From Lyngbya confervoides BDU141951 (GTDB lineage Bacteria; Cyanobacteriota; Cyanobacteriia; Thermosynechococcales; Thermosynechococcaceae), in assembly GCF_000817775.3 (NCBI RefSeq), contig NZ_JTHE03000045.1, positions 1 through 48,530 of the forward strand: a stretch of 48,530 bases of DNA. The letters are read 5' to 3'. The notes under the pieces are model-generated. The model saw nothing but the letters and a program-made list of their open reading frames with translations, made no database searches and was not told where the DNA came from. The stretch's first letter is position 1. Each line of letters opens with the position of its first letter. Made by a program: the position numbers and the translations under genes. Shown here one piece after another: positions 8,287-16,206 of this stretch.

Positions 8287-9195
8287 ATGACAACGTTGCG
8301 CCTAGACGAGCGAGTTCAATGTGTGATTCGCAGTGAAGTCAATCAGCGTCCAAGGAACGAAGATAGCTTTCAGGCTTTAGTGATTCCAGGTCAGGGGGGG
8401 AGGGGGCCCCTCTATCTGTTAATGATTGCCGATGGCATGGGGGGCCACGCCCATGGAGAAGATGTGAGCCGGGAAGGGCTGCGGAAAATGAGCACCTGTC
8501 TTCTGGAGGAATTGCTGGTGGCGCCTAGCATTAATCCTGTCGGGTGTTTTCCTCCGCACACGTCCCATGAGGTTCAAAGCGCCATTCAGCTTGCCATTTG
8601 TCAGGCTAACCTCTATCTCCATGCCATGATGAAGAAAAATCATTGGGGGGTGGCGGGGGCCACGCTAGTGTTGGCTCTGATTGGCTGCGATCGCGCCTGG
8701 GTGGCCAATTTGGGGGATAGCCCTCTGTTTCACTGGCACTCTAGCACCGGTGAACTGACCCAGGTCACTGAGGACCACACCGTGACGCATGCCCTGCTCA
8801 GGAGCGGTCAAATCAGCCCAGCAATGGCCGATCACCATGCCTATAAGAACGTGTTGGAGCTTTATCTAGGTTGCGATAGGCTGCCGGACCCGCTGCCCTT
8901 CTATGAACGGCACCTGCGGGAGGGTGACCGCCTTCTGTTGTGCTCCGATGGGGTGAGCGGTGGCTTGAGCCTTGCCACTCTCCAGTCCATTCTGTCCCGG
9001 CCCTTGCCCCTGGAGGCCTTGGCTGAAGATTTAATTCAGGCCTCCCTTGCTGCGGAGAGTACCGATAATCAAACCCTAATTTTATGGCAGCATCCGGCGC
9101 CGACCCCTGATCTGGCTTCATCAGCGCTAACAACGGTTCTTGAGTTCAGCCAAACCCCGTTGTCCCGAAACACCCTTGTGCAGCCCCGCTGGTGA
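8287..9195 (+). CDS. PP2C-family Ser/Thr protein phosphatase
   Basis: A soluble 302-residue metal-dependent phosphatase. All usual PP2C elements are present in order: RNEDSF (D26), MIADGMGGH (D49, first metal ligand), GATLVLALI, WVANLGDS, LLCSDGVSG, and the final TDNQT with its metal-binding Asp. It should remove phosphate from Ser/Thr residues. I chose ATG 8287, since GGAGGG at 8278-8283 precedes it by three bases; the open frame extends 14 codons upstream without a ribosome site. Its stop falls 11 bases before the next start, so it heads a four-gene operon with two kinases and a vWA protein and is the likely counter-enzyme to those kinases. Confidence 0.9.
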   Translation: MTTLRLDERVQCVIRSEVNQRPRNEDSFQALVIPGQGGRGPLYLLMIADGMGGHAHGEDVSREGLRKMSTCLLEELLVAPSINPVGCFPPHTSHEVQSAIQLAICQANLYLHAMMKKNHWGVAGATLVLALIGCDRAWVANLGDSPLFHWHSSTGELTQVTEDHTVTHALLRSGQISPAMADHHAYKNVLELYLGCDRLPDPLPFYERHLREGDRLLLCSDGVSGGLSLATLQSILSRPLPLEALAEDLIQASLAAESTDNQTLILWQHPAPTPDLASSALTTVLEFSQTPLSRNTLVQPRW

Positions 9196-9206
9196 AAGGA
9201 GACACT

Positions 9207-10427
9207 ATGACCGACTCGCTTCAGCTCATGCCCTCGGGCCGCATTCCGGTGGAGTTGGGAAATATTCCTGAATTGGATCTGCTGGAACTGCTGGGGACCG
9301 GAGCCTTCGCGAGCGTCTGGAAAGCTCGTGATCCAAGGACCCATCGGCTCTATGCCCTGAAGGTTATTCAGGATCTCGAACCCGGTAGCGTGCTGTGCGA
9401 TCGCGTCAAACTGGAGGCCGAGGTCAGGATTGAATCGCCCTACATCATTCCCTCAGTGGGGCTGCGTCAGTGGGATGCGTCCACCTTTTTGATCGTGTTT
9501 GACTACTATCAGGCCCATTCCCTGGATCAGTGGATTGCAGGGGCTCTGTTGACCTGGGAGCAAAAGCGACTCATTTTTCAGCAAATTCTTTGGGGAGTGC
9601 GCGATGCCCACCGCCATAACATTATCCACCGAGATCTCAAGCCCAGCAATGTGCTGGTCAATTCTGCCCATGCGGTGAAAATCATTGACTTTGGTATCTC
9701 CAAGTTTTACGGGAAAGGCATGACCCGCACCGGCGAAGTGATGGGCACTCCCCCCTATCTTCCCCCCGAGGCTTTCCTGCAGGGATCGCTTCTGGCCGAT
9801 GCTCGCACTGATATCTACGCAATTGGCCACATCCTTTATGAGCTAGAAATGGGCCAGCATTTTTGGCGACGACAGGGCTGGAGCCGGTTGGAACATTTCT
9901 TTACCCAATATTTGCACCAGACTCCAGAACCCACCGAGGCCATTGATCTACGCGACTTTAGAGGGCAGATGTATCCCAACAGTCGCGAGGCGATCGCCTT
10001 AATGGTCAAGACCCAGGTGGCGCAGCGTATTGACTCTGTGGAGGCCATTTTGACCCTGCTGGGTCTCCATGACCCTGATCCCACTGAGATCCGGGATACA
10101 AAGGTTCGGCTTGGCTTTCCCCTGCTGCGGGTTGAATCGGGCAGTAACCGCGATGCTTGCCTGCCGATCAACCTCGCCGATGGTGAAACCCGCAGCATCG
10201 GTCGAGGTGAGATTGCCGGTAATGATGTCAGTATCAGCCGGAAACATCTGTTTGTCCGCCGCTATGGGACTCAGTACTGCGCAGGAGATCATGGCAGCAC
10301 CAATGGCACCCTGCATAATGGCCGCATCCTTGCGAAGGGCCAAAGTGTGTGGATCAAGCATGGCGATCACCTGAAACTCGGAGATGTATTTTTGCGCGTT
10401 GAGTTTAGGGAGGATAGCCCACCATGA
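9207..10427 (+). CDS. Ser/Thr protein kinase with C-terminal FHA domain
   Basis: This is a 406-residue Hanks-type kinase. The glycine loop is GTGAFASV (30-37), the ATP lysine K52, the catalytic loop HRDLKPSN (141-148) and DFG 161-163, followed by GTPPYLPPE. All catalytic residues are kept. A forkhead-associated domain, which binds phosphothreonine, occupies about 325-395 (RSIGRGEIAGND, SRKH, GSTNGT). No membrane helix is seen. ATG 9207 is preferred because AAAGGAGA precedes it by a good distance. Gene order with a PP2C phosphatase before it and a vWA protein after it suggests a closed phosphorylation switch. The FHA domain may dock phosphorylated partners or the kinase itself. Confidence 0.92.
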   Translation: MTDSLQLMPSGRIPVELGNIPELDLLELLGTGAFASVWKARDPRTHRLYALKVIQDLEPGSVLCDRVKLEAEVRIESPYIIPSVGLRQWDASTFLIVFDYYQAHSLDQWIAGALLTWEQKRLIFQQILWGVRDAHRHNIIHRDLKPSNVLVNSAHAVKIIDFGISKFYGKGMTRTGEVMGTPPYLPPEAFLQGSLLADARTDIYAIGHILYELEMGQHFWRRQGWSRLEHFFTQYLHQTPEPTEAIDLRDFRGQMYPNSREAIALMVKTQVAQRIDSVEAILTLLGLHDPDPTEIRDTKVRLGFPLLRVESGSNRDACLPINLADGETRSIGRGEIAGNDVSISRKHLFVRRYGTQYCAGDHGSTNGTLHNGRILAKGQSVWIKHGDHLKLGDVFLRVEFREDSPP

Positions 10428-11209
10428 TGAAAAACTGTCCAGACTGTGGGGCGGCGAATGCCCAGGCTGCCAGGTTTTGCAGCCAATGCGGCCTGAAATT
10501 TCCCCAGGACGCGGCCGTTCCCCTCCAGCAAACCGGCCAATCCATTACAGACAAGCTCAGCGCTAAAATGGCGGCCTTTGTTGCCCAGCGATCCCAGGCC
10601 AAAGCCGATATTTTGTTTGTTCTCGACTGTACCGGCAGTATGCAGGGCGAGATTGACGCCATTCGCGAGGCCATTGTGAGTGTGGTGGAGGCCATTGCAC
10701 AGGATGGGGTGCAGTCGCGGGTTGGCCTGATTGAGTTTCGCGATCGCTTCTGCGGGGAAGATCATCGGGCGCTAATTAATGGTGAGGTGTTTACGCGGCA
10801 GGCACAAGCATTCCAGGCGCAGATTGCTCAGATTCAGGCTGGCGGCGGCGGCGATCGCCCAGAAAGCAGCCTAGACGCGCTGCTCTATGCCACCCAGCAG
10901 CCCTTTGACCCAGAGGCTAAAAAGGTGATTGTCCTTATTACCGATGCGCCACCACACCTTCCTGATCGACAGGTGCAGACCCTGGATCAGGTTCTTCAGG
11001 CCTTTGATCACGCTGGAATTCACCAGTTTTATCCGGTAATCCATACCCAGGAAGACGCCAGTCAGGTTTATCTGCAGCTGTTTCAGGGCCGAAAAGGCCT
11101 GGCCTTTGAACTGGGGAAAGGGGAAGACTTTCGTGCCAGGGCAGAGCACTTTAAGCGAACCTTGATGTATCTGCAAAGGACAATCTCCCAAGCCACGGTA
11201 GGAGCGTGA
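10424..11209 (+). CDS. Zinc-ribbon and von Willebrand factor A (TerY-like) protein
   Basis: The 261-residue protein opens with a short zinc ribbon (C5, C8, C19, C22). From about residue 61 it is a vWA domain with metal site D-C-T-G-S (D68, T70, S72) in the FVLDCTGSM motif and a later ITDAPPH. The vWA type resembles TerY and the ATPase-linked bacterial vWA proteins, which act as metal-dependent protein scaffolds. The start overlaps the stop of the upstream kinase (ATGATGA), so synthesis is coupled. ATG 10427 is an equally possible start. With PP2C and kinase neighbours it matches the composition of the TerY phosphorylation triad. The partner or substrate is unknown. Confidence 0.82.
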   Translation: MMKNCPDCGAANAQAARFCSQCGLKFPQDAAVPLQQTGQSITDKLSAKMAAFVAQRSQAKADILFVLDCTGSMQGEIDAIREAIVSVVEAIAQDGVQSRVGLIEFRDRFCGEDHRALINGEVFTRQAQAFQAQIAQIQAGGGGDRPESSLDALLYATQQPFDPEAKKVIVLITDAPPHLPDRQVQTLDQVLQAFDHAGIHQFYPVIHTQEDASQVYLQLFQGRKGLAFELGKGEDFRARAEHFKRTLMYLQRTISQATVGA

Positions 11210-11222
11210 AGGATCGGGACCT

Positions 11223-13208
11223 ATGCTATGTATCAAATGTGGAACCCGAGATCTCCCCGATAATTTGGTGGTTTGCCCCACCTGCGGGGTCTATTTGCCG
11301 GGTCTATTTCGGGATTTACTAGCCCCAGGAACTGAACTGGATGGGGGCAAATATCGCATTGAATATGCCCTGGGTCGGGGTGGATTTGGCATTACCTATC
11401 GAGCATACCACCAGGGGTTTAGCCGCAGTGTTGCCATTAAGGAATACTTTCCCCAGGACTTTGCGCACCGGGAGGGGAGTTCAGGGAGTCTGATTACGCC
11501 GACCACGGGACACGACTCCTATGAACGCTGGCTTGCCCGATTTAAACGGGAGGGTCAAATTTTATTCGACCTCAGCCATCCCAATATTGTGCGGGTACAG
11601 AACCTGTTCGAGGAGCGAAATACTGTGTATTTGGTCATGGAACTGCTTACCGGTCGAACCCTGGGGGAGGAACTGAGCAGTTTCGGGGGCCGGGGGTTGC
11701 CTGAACAACGGGTGGTTGCCATTATGGATGCCCTCACCGCTGCCCTCTCCGTGGTGCATCAGCGCAATCTCTTTCACCTGGATATCAAGCCTGCCAATGT
11801 CATGGTGACCCAGGATGGGCGCATTGTGCTCTTAGATTTTGGGGCAGCGCGTCAGGAGGTGTCTAGAACTAGAGGGCAGTCAAAATACAGCTCTTTAGCC
11901 CTATCGGAAAACTATGCTCCGCCTGAATTGATGGCAGCAGAGGGATTAAACAGCGCCACTGATATTTTTGAGCTGGCAATGATGCTCCACGAGCTCTTGA
12001 CCGGCACATTGCCGCCCTCCTCTATTCATCGGGTGCTCCATCCCGTTGATCCCTGGCATTGTTCCCTCTGCGAACCCTGGTGCTCTATGGTCAACGATGC
12101 CCTGCGGCTTGAGGTGGGCGATCGTCCCCAGAACGTTCAAGCCTGGTGGGGAAGATATCGACATTGGCACCAAAAACAGGCCGAACTTGCCAAACTGGCC
12201 CCCAGACCATCGCCCCATCGCGGGAAATGGAGAGATCTTTGGCAAAGACCCAAAACGAAGATGATCGCCATGATCACCGTGGTGGCGATCGCGGCCCTAG
12301 GGTTTGTCGTGGGCGGTGCTATGGTGACTCGTGTCGTGGTTAGATGGATCACCACCGATAGCACCACTGCTAAGGCGGATCCCCCTCCCCTGCCCACGGC
12401 GGAAATTACGCCGGAGCGAACCGCCCAAGACTGGTTTGATCAGGCGAACGAGAAGGCTGACCAGGAAGACTACGAAGGCGCGATCGCCGACTACACCAAG
12501 GCCATCGAGCTCAACCCATCCTGGACGTCGGCTTATATTAACCGAGGTTTTGCGCGACGTCTCGCTCGCGACTACAGCGGGGCCATTGTAGACTACACCA
12601 AAGCCCTTGATCTCAATCCAGACTCTTCCTTGGTCTACAACAACCGAGGCTTTGCGCGACGCCTATCGAGCGATAATGTGGGTGCGATCGCGGACTATAA
12701 CAAAGCGCTTGAGATTAACAAAGACTGGGGATCGCTGGGGCCTTGGGTCGCCCATACTAACCGGGGAGTGGCTCGACGAGCCACGGGTGATCATTCCGGC
12801 GCCATTGCCGACTATGATCAAGCGATTCAGATCAAGCCAGACTATGCCTATGCATACTACGTCCGAGGGCTGGCGCGGCAGGTTGAAAAGGATTACTCCA
12901 GCGCGATCGCCGACTATAATAAAGCCATCGAACTCGATCCCAAGGATTCTGATGCTTACTTCAATCGGGCGCTAGCGCGTCAAGATTCTGGGGATTATGC
13001 TGGCGCCATTGCAGACTACGACAAGGCCCTTGAAATTACGCCCGATGATGCAGATGCCTACTACAATCGAGGCCTTGCTTACAAGTCCCTTGGAAATGTT
13101 CAAGCCTCCCTTTCTAACTTTAGGGCGGCGGCTACGCGTTATCAATCCCAGGGCAATGAGGAATGGTATCAAAAAGCCCAAAATCAGATTACTCAGCTTT
13201 CGCAATAA
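11223..13208 (+). CDS. Zinc-ribbon Ser/Thr kinase with transmembrane helix and TPR repeats
   Basis: A 661-residue membrane kinase. It has an N-terminal zinc ribbon (C3, C6, C18, C21), then a kinase domain at about 45-310 with GRGGFGITY, K73, HLDIKPANV (HLD replacing HRD) and DFGAA. One membrane helix lies near 347-373. The C-terminus (about 400-650) holds roughly seven TPR units of the GAIADYxKAIEL type, several with HIP1 octamers in the DNA. One unit carries a short insertion (around SLGPW). The TPR array would lie outside the cytoplasmic membrane and could sense or bind partners. The catalytic-loop variant is common in cyanobacterial kinases. It is the last gene of the operon, 13 bases after the vWA gene. 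Confidence 0.9.
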   Translation: MLCIKCGTRDLPDNLVVCPTCGVYLPGLFRDLLAPGTELDGGKYRIEYALGRGGFGITYRAYHQGFSRSVAIKEYFPQDFAHREGSSGSLITPTTGHDSYERWLARFKREGQILFDLSHPNIVRVQNLFEERNTVYLVMELLTGRTLGEELSSFGGRGLPEQRVVAIMDALTAALSVVHQRNLFHLDIKPANVMVTQDGRIVLLDFGAARQEVSRTRGQSKYSSLALSENYAPPELMAAEGLNSATDIFELAMMLHELLTGTLPPSSIHRVLHPVDPWHCSLCEPWCSMVNDALRLEVGDRPQNVQAWWGRYRHWHQKQAELAKLAPRPSPHRGKWRDLWQRPKTKMIAMITVVAIAALGFVVGGAMVTRVVVRWITTDSTTAKADPPPLPTAEITPERTAQDWFDQANEKADQEDYEGAIADYTKAIELNPSWTSAYINRGFARRLARDYSGAIVDYTKALDLNPDSSLVYNNRGFARRLSSDNVGAIADYNKALEINKDWGSLGPWVAHTNRGVARRATGDHSGAIADYDQAIQIKPDYAYAYYVRGLARQVEKDYSSAIADYNKAIELDPKDSDAYFNRALARQDSGDYAGAIADYDKALEITPDDADAYYNRGLAYKSLGNVQASLSNFRAAATRYQSQGNEEWYQKAQNQITQLSQ

Positions 13209-13242
13209 AGGGTCCTGCAGGTGTGACTCCTCCCGCCCAGGT

Positions 13243-14277
13243 TCACTGTTCCACAACCCCTGTGGGGATGGGTGATTTCTGAAAATGTCCCCGATCGTAG
13301 GCGGCTGCGGGTAAGTGAAAGCGGTCTTCCGTCCGTTCAATCAAGGGCAAGGGAAAAATTGAAAAATACTGCTTTCGGGTTTTGGAGGGACGGCTGCTCA
13401 GGTCAATCTCGGTCCATCGTTCCGGCGACGCTGAGATGGAGGTTTGCTTTGCTCCAAACTGGGCAGGGTGATCCAGGACGATTCCTGGCTTGAGGCGCCG
13501 CAACTCGTAGTCAAAGACCCCAGGGCGCCAAATTTTCTCTAGGGTGGCTAGGTCGGTGACGCGATAGGGAACCGCATCGCCAGATCCAGCTTTTTCAAAG
13601 ACGAGCCCCTCATCAATCATCCAAACCCCATGGTCTAAATAGACGCGATCGCCATGGCGGTGGGAAATGAGCAGAAAGTCTCCCGGTTGGGCTGACTTCA
13701 CCGGATCAGAGATCTGCTGAAATTTGGCCAGCATTTGATGGGCGTCCACCATGAATAAAAATGGCTGATCTTGATCCGAAGATTGCCGCAGGCGCAACAG
13801 TTCGTAGAGCGTTCCCCAGCAGTTGGCCACCACTTCCTGTGGAGGGGGAACCGCGGGATCTAAGGGGCCGGACAAACGGGGCTTGGTCCAGCGCTGCTGA
13901 CTCTCAAAACGATGGCGATTGAGCGCCTGCATCAACGGTGGCATAAAATCCATAAGCCAGTAGTGCTGGGTCGGATCATGTTCTGGTAAGGATGCTCTCC
14001 AGTCTCCGGAGTAGGCCGCAGCGATCCGTTGCCATTGGTCGAGGCTGATCTGACCCAAGGAAAATCCGATGGCGGTCTTCCACAGGGGGAGTCGGGCCTG
14101 CCGGTCCTGAAATTGCCAGCAGGTGTAGGGGACATCCTTGAGGCGGGCCAGCTTCAAATTACAAGGTTCAACCTCGGTAATTTCTAAACGGCGAAATGCG
14201 GCTTGGGCCGGTAGGATAGCGATGGCCATTAGTGCCCAGCTGGCCATCGCCCAAGATTGCCGCCGCATGAAACTCAT
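13243..14277 (-). CDS. Exported NlpC/P60-like protein of unknown substrate
   Basis: The 344-residue protein has an N-terminal signal sequence (about 1-27, ending near LPAQAA). Further in are NCWGTLYE (Cys near 152) and LDHGVWMID (His near 215), flanked by QPGDFLLISHRHGD. A Cys followed by a DHG/His segment is the layout of NlpC/P60-type cysteine peptidases, including murein endopeptidases. I cannot confirm the family without a profile search. It starts three bases after the stop of the upstream metallophosphoesterase and is likely co-transcribed. It converges on the kinase operon with 34 bases between stops. Confidence 0.6.
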   Translation of the reverse strand: MSFMRRQSWAMASWALMAIAILPAQAAFRRLEITEVEPCNLKLARLKDVPYTCWQFQDRQARLPLWKTAIGFSLGQISLDQWQRIAAAYSGDWRASLPEHDPTQHYWLMDFMPPLMQALNRHRFESQQRWTKPRLSGPLDPAVPPPQEVVANCWGTLYELLRLRQSSDQDQPFLFMVDAHQMLAKFQQISDPVKSAQPGDFLLISHRHGDRVYLDHGVWMIDEGLVFEKAGSGDAVPYRVTDLATLEKIWRPGVFDYELRRLKPGIVLDHPAQFGAKQTSISASPERWTEIDLSSRPSKTRKQYFSIFPLPLIERTEDRFHLPAAAYDRGHFQKSPIPTGVVEQ

Positions 14278-14280
14278 CTG

Positions 14281-15177
14281 TTATCCTTCAGTGGGGGAAG
14301 CACCGGCATGGAGCGTTAAAACCGTCAGTTCTGGTCTGGCATTCAACCGCACGCGTGGCCGAACCATGCCCACTCCGCGTCCAGTGTATTGAATCATGGT
14401 TCCCACCTGATAGCGCCCAAAGGGATAGTCCTGACCGTAGGGGGGCAGCTTGGGTGCCCCCAGCAGAGGGATCTTGACCTGCCCACCGTGGGAATGCCCC
14501 GAAAGCTGAAGGTCAAACTTCTCTGTGGGGGCACTTTGGTGGGCAAAATCGGGTTCATGCACCAATAAAATTTGGCACCCCGCTGTGGGAAGTTGCTGCA
14601 GCAGATCCTCCAGGCGATCGCGCCCGGTCCACACATCCCCTATGCCTCCCACCACCAGGGATTGCCCCTGATGCTCAATGACCACCAGAGAATTTTCTAA
14701 GACCTTGACTCCCGCTGCTTGCAGGGTTTGGGCCACGAGGGGCCGATTGGACCAAACATCGTGATTGCCCAACACCGCGATCGCCTTATCGGTTGCCCGG
14801 AGTGCGGCAAGCTGCATTAGGGTGGGTCCATACACCTCTGCCTGATTGGTGACAAAATCTCCCGTGAGCACCACTAAATCTGGATTTTGGTGATTAACCT
14901 GCTGCACAAGTTTTTCCAGGCGCTTCGGTGTCATCCAGGCATCAGCGTGAATATCCGTCAGGTGCACCAGTCGATAGCCTTCAAAGGCGGCGGGCAGGTG
15001 GGGAAGCGTCACCTCTAAGGCCTTGATCTCAAGCCAGTTGGGTTCAAGGACCGCCGCATAGAACAAACAGGCAACGCTCATCAGTCCCAGGAGCAGGGCG
15101 CGGCGATAGCGGCGCGGGAGGACAAGGGGACACCAAGGTGGGGGCATGGAGAAGAATGGGCGATAAAAGGGCAGCAA
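14281..15177 (-). CDS. Membrane-anchored metallophosphoesterase (YkuE/YaeI-like)
   Basis: The 298-residue calcineurin-like phosphoesterase has one N-terminal membrane helix (about 27-45) and then all metal motifs: LTDIHAD, LTGDFV, LGNHD, LVHEPD and SGHSHGGQ. The GHSHGGQ ending and overall length resemble YkuE/YaeI/LpxG-type proteins, some of which cleave lipid A precursors or other phospho-esters. The substrate cannot be deduced. It is followed within three bases by the NlpC-like gene and lies 48 bases after the stop of the cAMP phosphodiesterase gene upstream. Confidence 0.82.
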   Translation of the reverse strand: MLPFYRPFFSMPPPWCPLVLPRRYRRALLLGLMSVACLFYAAVLEPNWLEIKALEVTLPHLPAAFEGYRLVHLTDIHADAWMTPKRLEKLVQQVNHQNPDLVVLTGDFVTNQAEVYGPTLMQLAALRATDKAIAVLGNHDVWSNRPLVAQTLQAAGVKVLENSLVVIEHQGQSLVVGGIGDVWTGRDRLEDLLQQLPTAGCQILLVHEPDFAHQSAPTEKFDLQLSGHSHGGQVKIPLLGAPKLPPYGQDYPFGRYQVGTMIQYTGRGVGMVRPRVRLNARPELTVLTLHAGASPTEG

Positions 15178-15225
15178 GAACGGTCAGTGTCGCGATTTGG
15201 ATCAAGGGGCCCGACTGGTCCTGGG

Positions 15226-16047
15226 TTAATAGCCCTGGGCCGCCAGATCCATCGTGGGTTTCACGGGCACCCGTTCAATCCAGGTTTTAAATTGCCCAGA
15301 CTTTTCCAGCTGCAGGACACGATATCCTGGATGACGCTCATCCAGGGCAAAGGAGTGACTGCGAGGGGTAAACTGCACGCAGGTAGAGGGGGTGCTGAGA
15401 TACTGCACCCCCTGGCGTTCATAGCAAAAGTCCTGGTGAATATGACCACACAGCACCAGCTTAACCTGGGGATGCGGGTCTAAGACTGCCCAGAGATCCT
15501 CCCGATTTTGCAGGCATAGCGGATCGAGCCAGTCCGAAGAAATTGAGTGAGGCGGATGGTGGAGCGCGACGACAGTGGGAGCGGGAGCGGTGGCGGTGAG
15601 TTCCTGCTCTAGGCGGTTTAATTCGTGATCACTGAGGATGCCTGGAACTTGGTTGGGAACAGAGGAATCCAGCAAGATGAACTGCCAGTTGCCCTGACGA
15701 AAGCTGCGAGATTTGTCAAAGGGGTCCTGATTTAAAACCTTGAGCATGGCCGCTGGATCGTCATGATTGCCTGGAATCCAGTAAATGGGACTCGAGAGGG
15801 GAGATAGCTTGTGATAGAGCAGATGATAGGCGCCTAAGGACTTATCCTGGGCCAAGTCTCCCGTGAGTAAAAAGAGATCTGGGGTGGGGTGCTGTTGCTG
15901 GATCTTTTCGAGAACAGTCTCTAAGGACTGGTATGTATTTAGGCCAAGAAGATCTTGCTCCGCGCTTTCAAAAAGATGAATATCCGATAGCTGCAGGACA
16001 GTAATCGAATCATGGGCATCGTTCATGGGCATCGGGGTATTTGACAC
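15226..16047 (-). CDS. cpdA: Class III 3',5'-cyclic-AMP phosphodiesterase (CpdA-like)
   Basis: A soluble 273-residue metallophosphoesterase of the CpdA type. Motifs run LSDIHLF, LTGDLAQD, IPGNHDD, ALHHPP and CGHIHQD, and spacing fits class III cAMP phosphodiesterases, which lower intracellular cAMP. The open frame starts at GTG 16047; ATGs at 16032 and 16026 are in frame and plausible, and none has a good ribosome site. A CRP-type palindrome at 16099-16114 and a possible -10 box at 16072-16077 lie upstream, so cAMP-CRP may control the enzyme that removes cAMP. Cyanobacteria use cAMP with SyCRP regulators, which fits. The substrate is inferred from family likeness. Confidence 0.8.
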   Translation of the reverse strand: MSNTPMPMNDAHDSITVLQLSDIHLFESAEQDLLGLNTYQSLETVLEKIQQQHPTPDLFLLTGDLAQDKSLGAYHLLYHKLSPLSSPIYWIPGNHDDPAAMLKVLNQDPFDKSRSFRQGNWQFILLDSSVPNQVPGILSDHELNRLEQELTATAPAPTVVALHHPPHSISSDWLDPLCLQNREDLWAVLDPHPQVKLVLCGHIHQDFCYERQGVQYLSTPSTCVQFTPRSHSFALDERHPGYRVLQLEKSGQFKTWIERVPVKPTMDLAAQGY

Positions 16048-16071
16048 TTGTCCCAGGGTGGGATGTCATTG

Positions 16072-16077
16072 ATTTTA
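16072..16077 (-). promoter_or_regulatory. Possible -10 box for cpdA
   Basis: On the minus strand this reads TAAAAT, one mismatch from TATAAT. A start seven bases downstream would be near 16065, which puts the centre of the CRP-like palindrome at about -41.5, the class II activator position. The start site is estimated, not seen. Confidence 0.35.
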
Positions 16078-16098
16078 CGGATTTCCATCGCCCTGAGC

Positions 16099-16114
16099 CG
16101 TGATAGATGTCACA
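16099..16114 (-). promoter_or_regulatory. CRP/SyCRP-type cAMP receptor protein binding site before cpdA
   Basis: The minus strand reads TGTGA-CATCTA-TCACG, which matches the consensus TGTGA-N6-TCACA at nine of ten conserved positions. It lies 52 bases before the GTG start of the cAMP phosphodiesterase gene. I noticed no equally good copy elsewhere in the window. Binding by a cAMP receptor protein is inferred from the match. Confidence 0.6.
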
Positions 16115-16206
16115 GCTGTCCTCTCTCCTCTCTTGGGCTAGGAATCAGTCTGGAGCCGCGGCTTACGCGAAAGTGGGTGGGTGGGGTCAGCCCTGGGACC
16201 GGCTGC

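Noticed and set aside
12430-13160. Tandem repeated DNA in the kinase gene that could be taken for a CRISPR or minisatellite
   Set aside because: The repeats are about 34 codons long, imperfect and keep frame; they are the TPR coding units.
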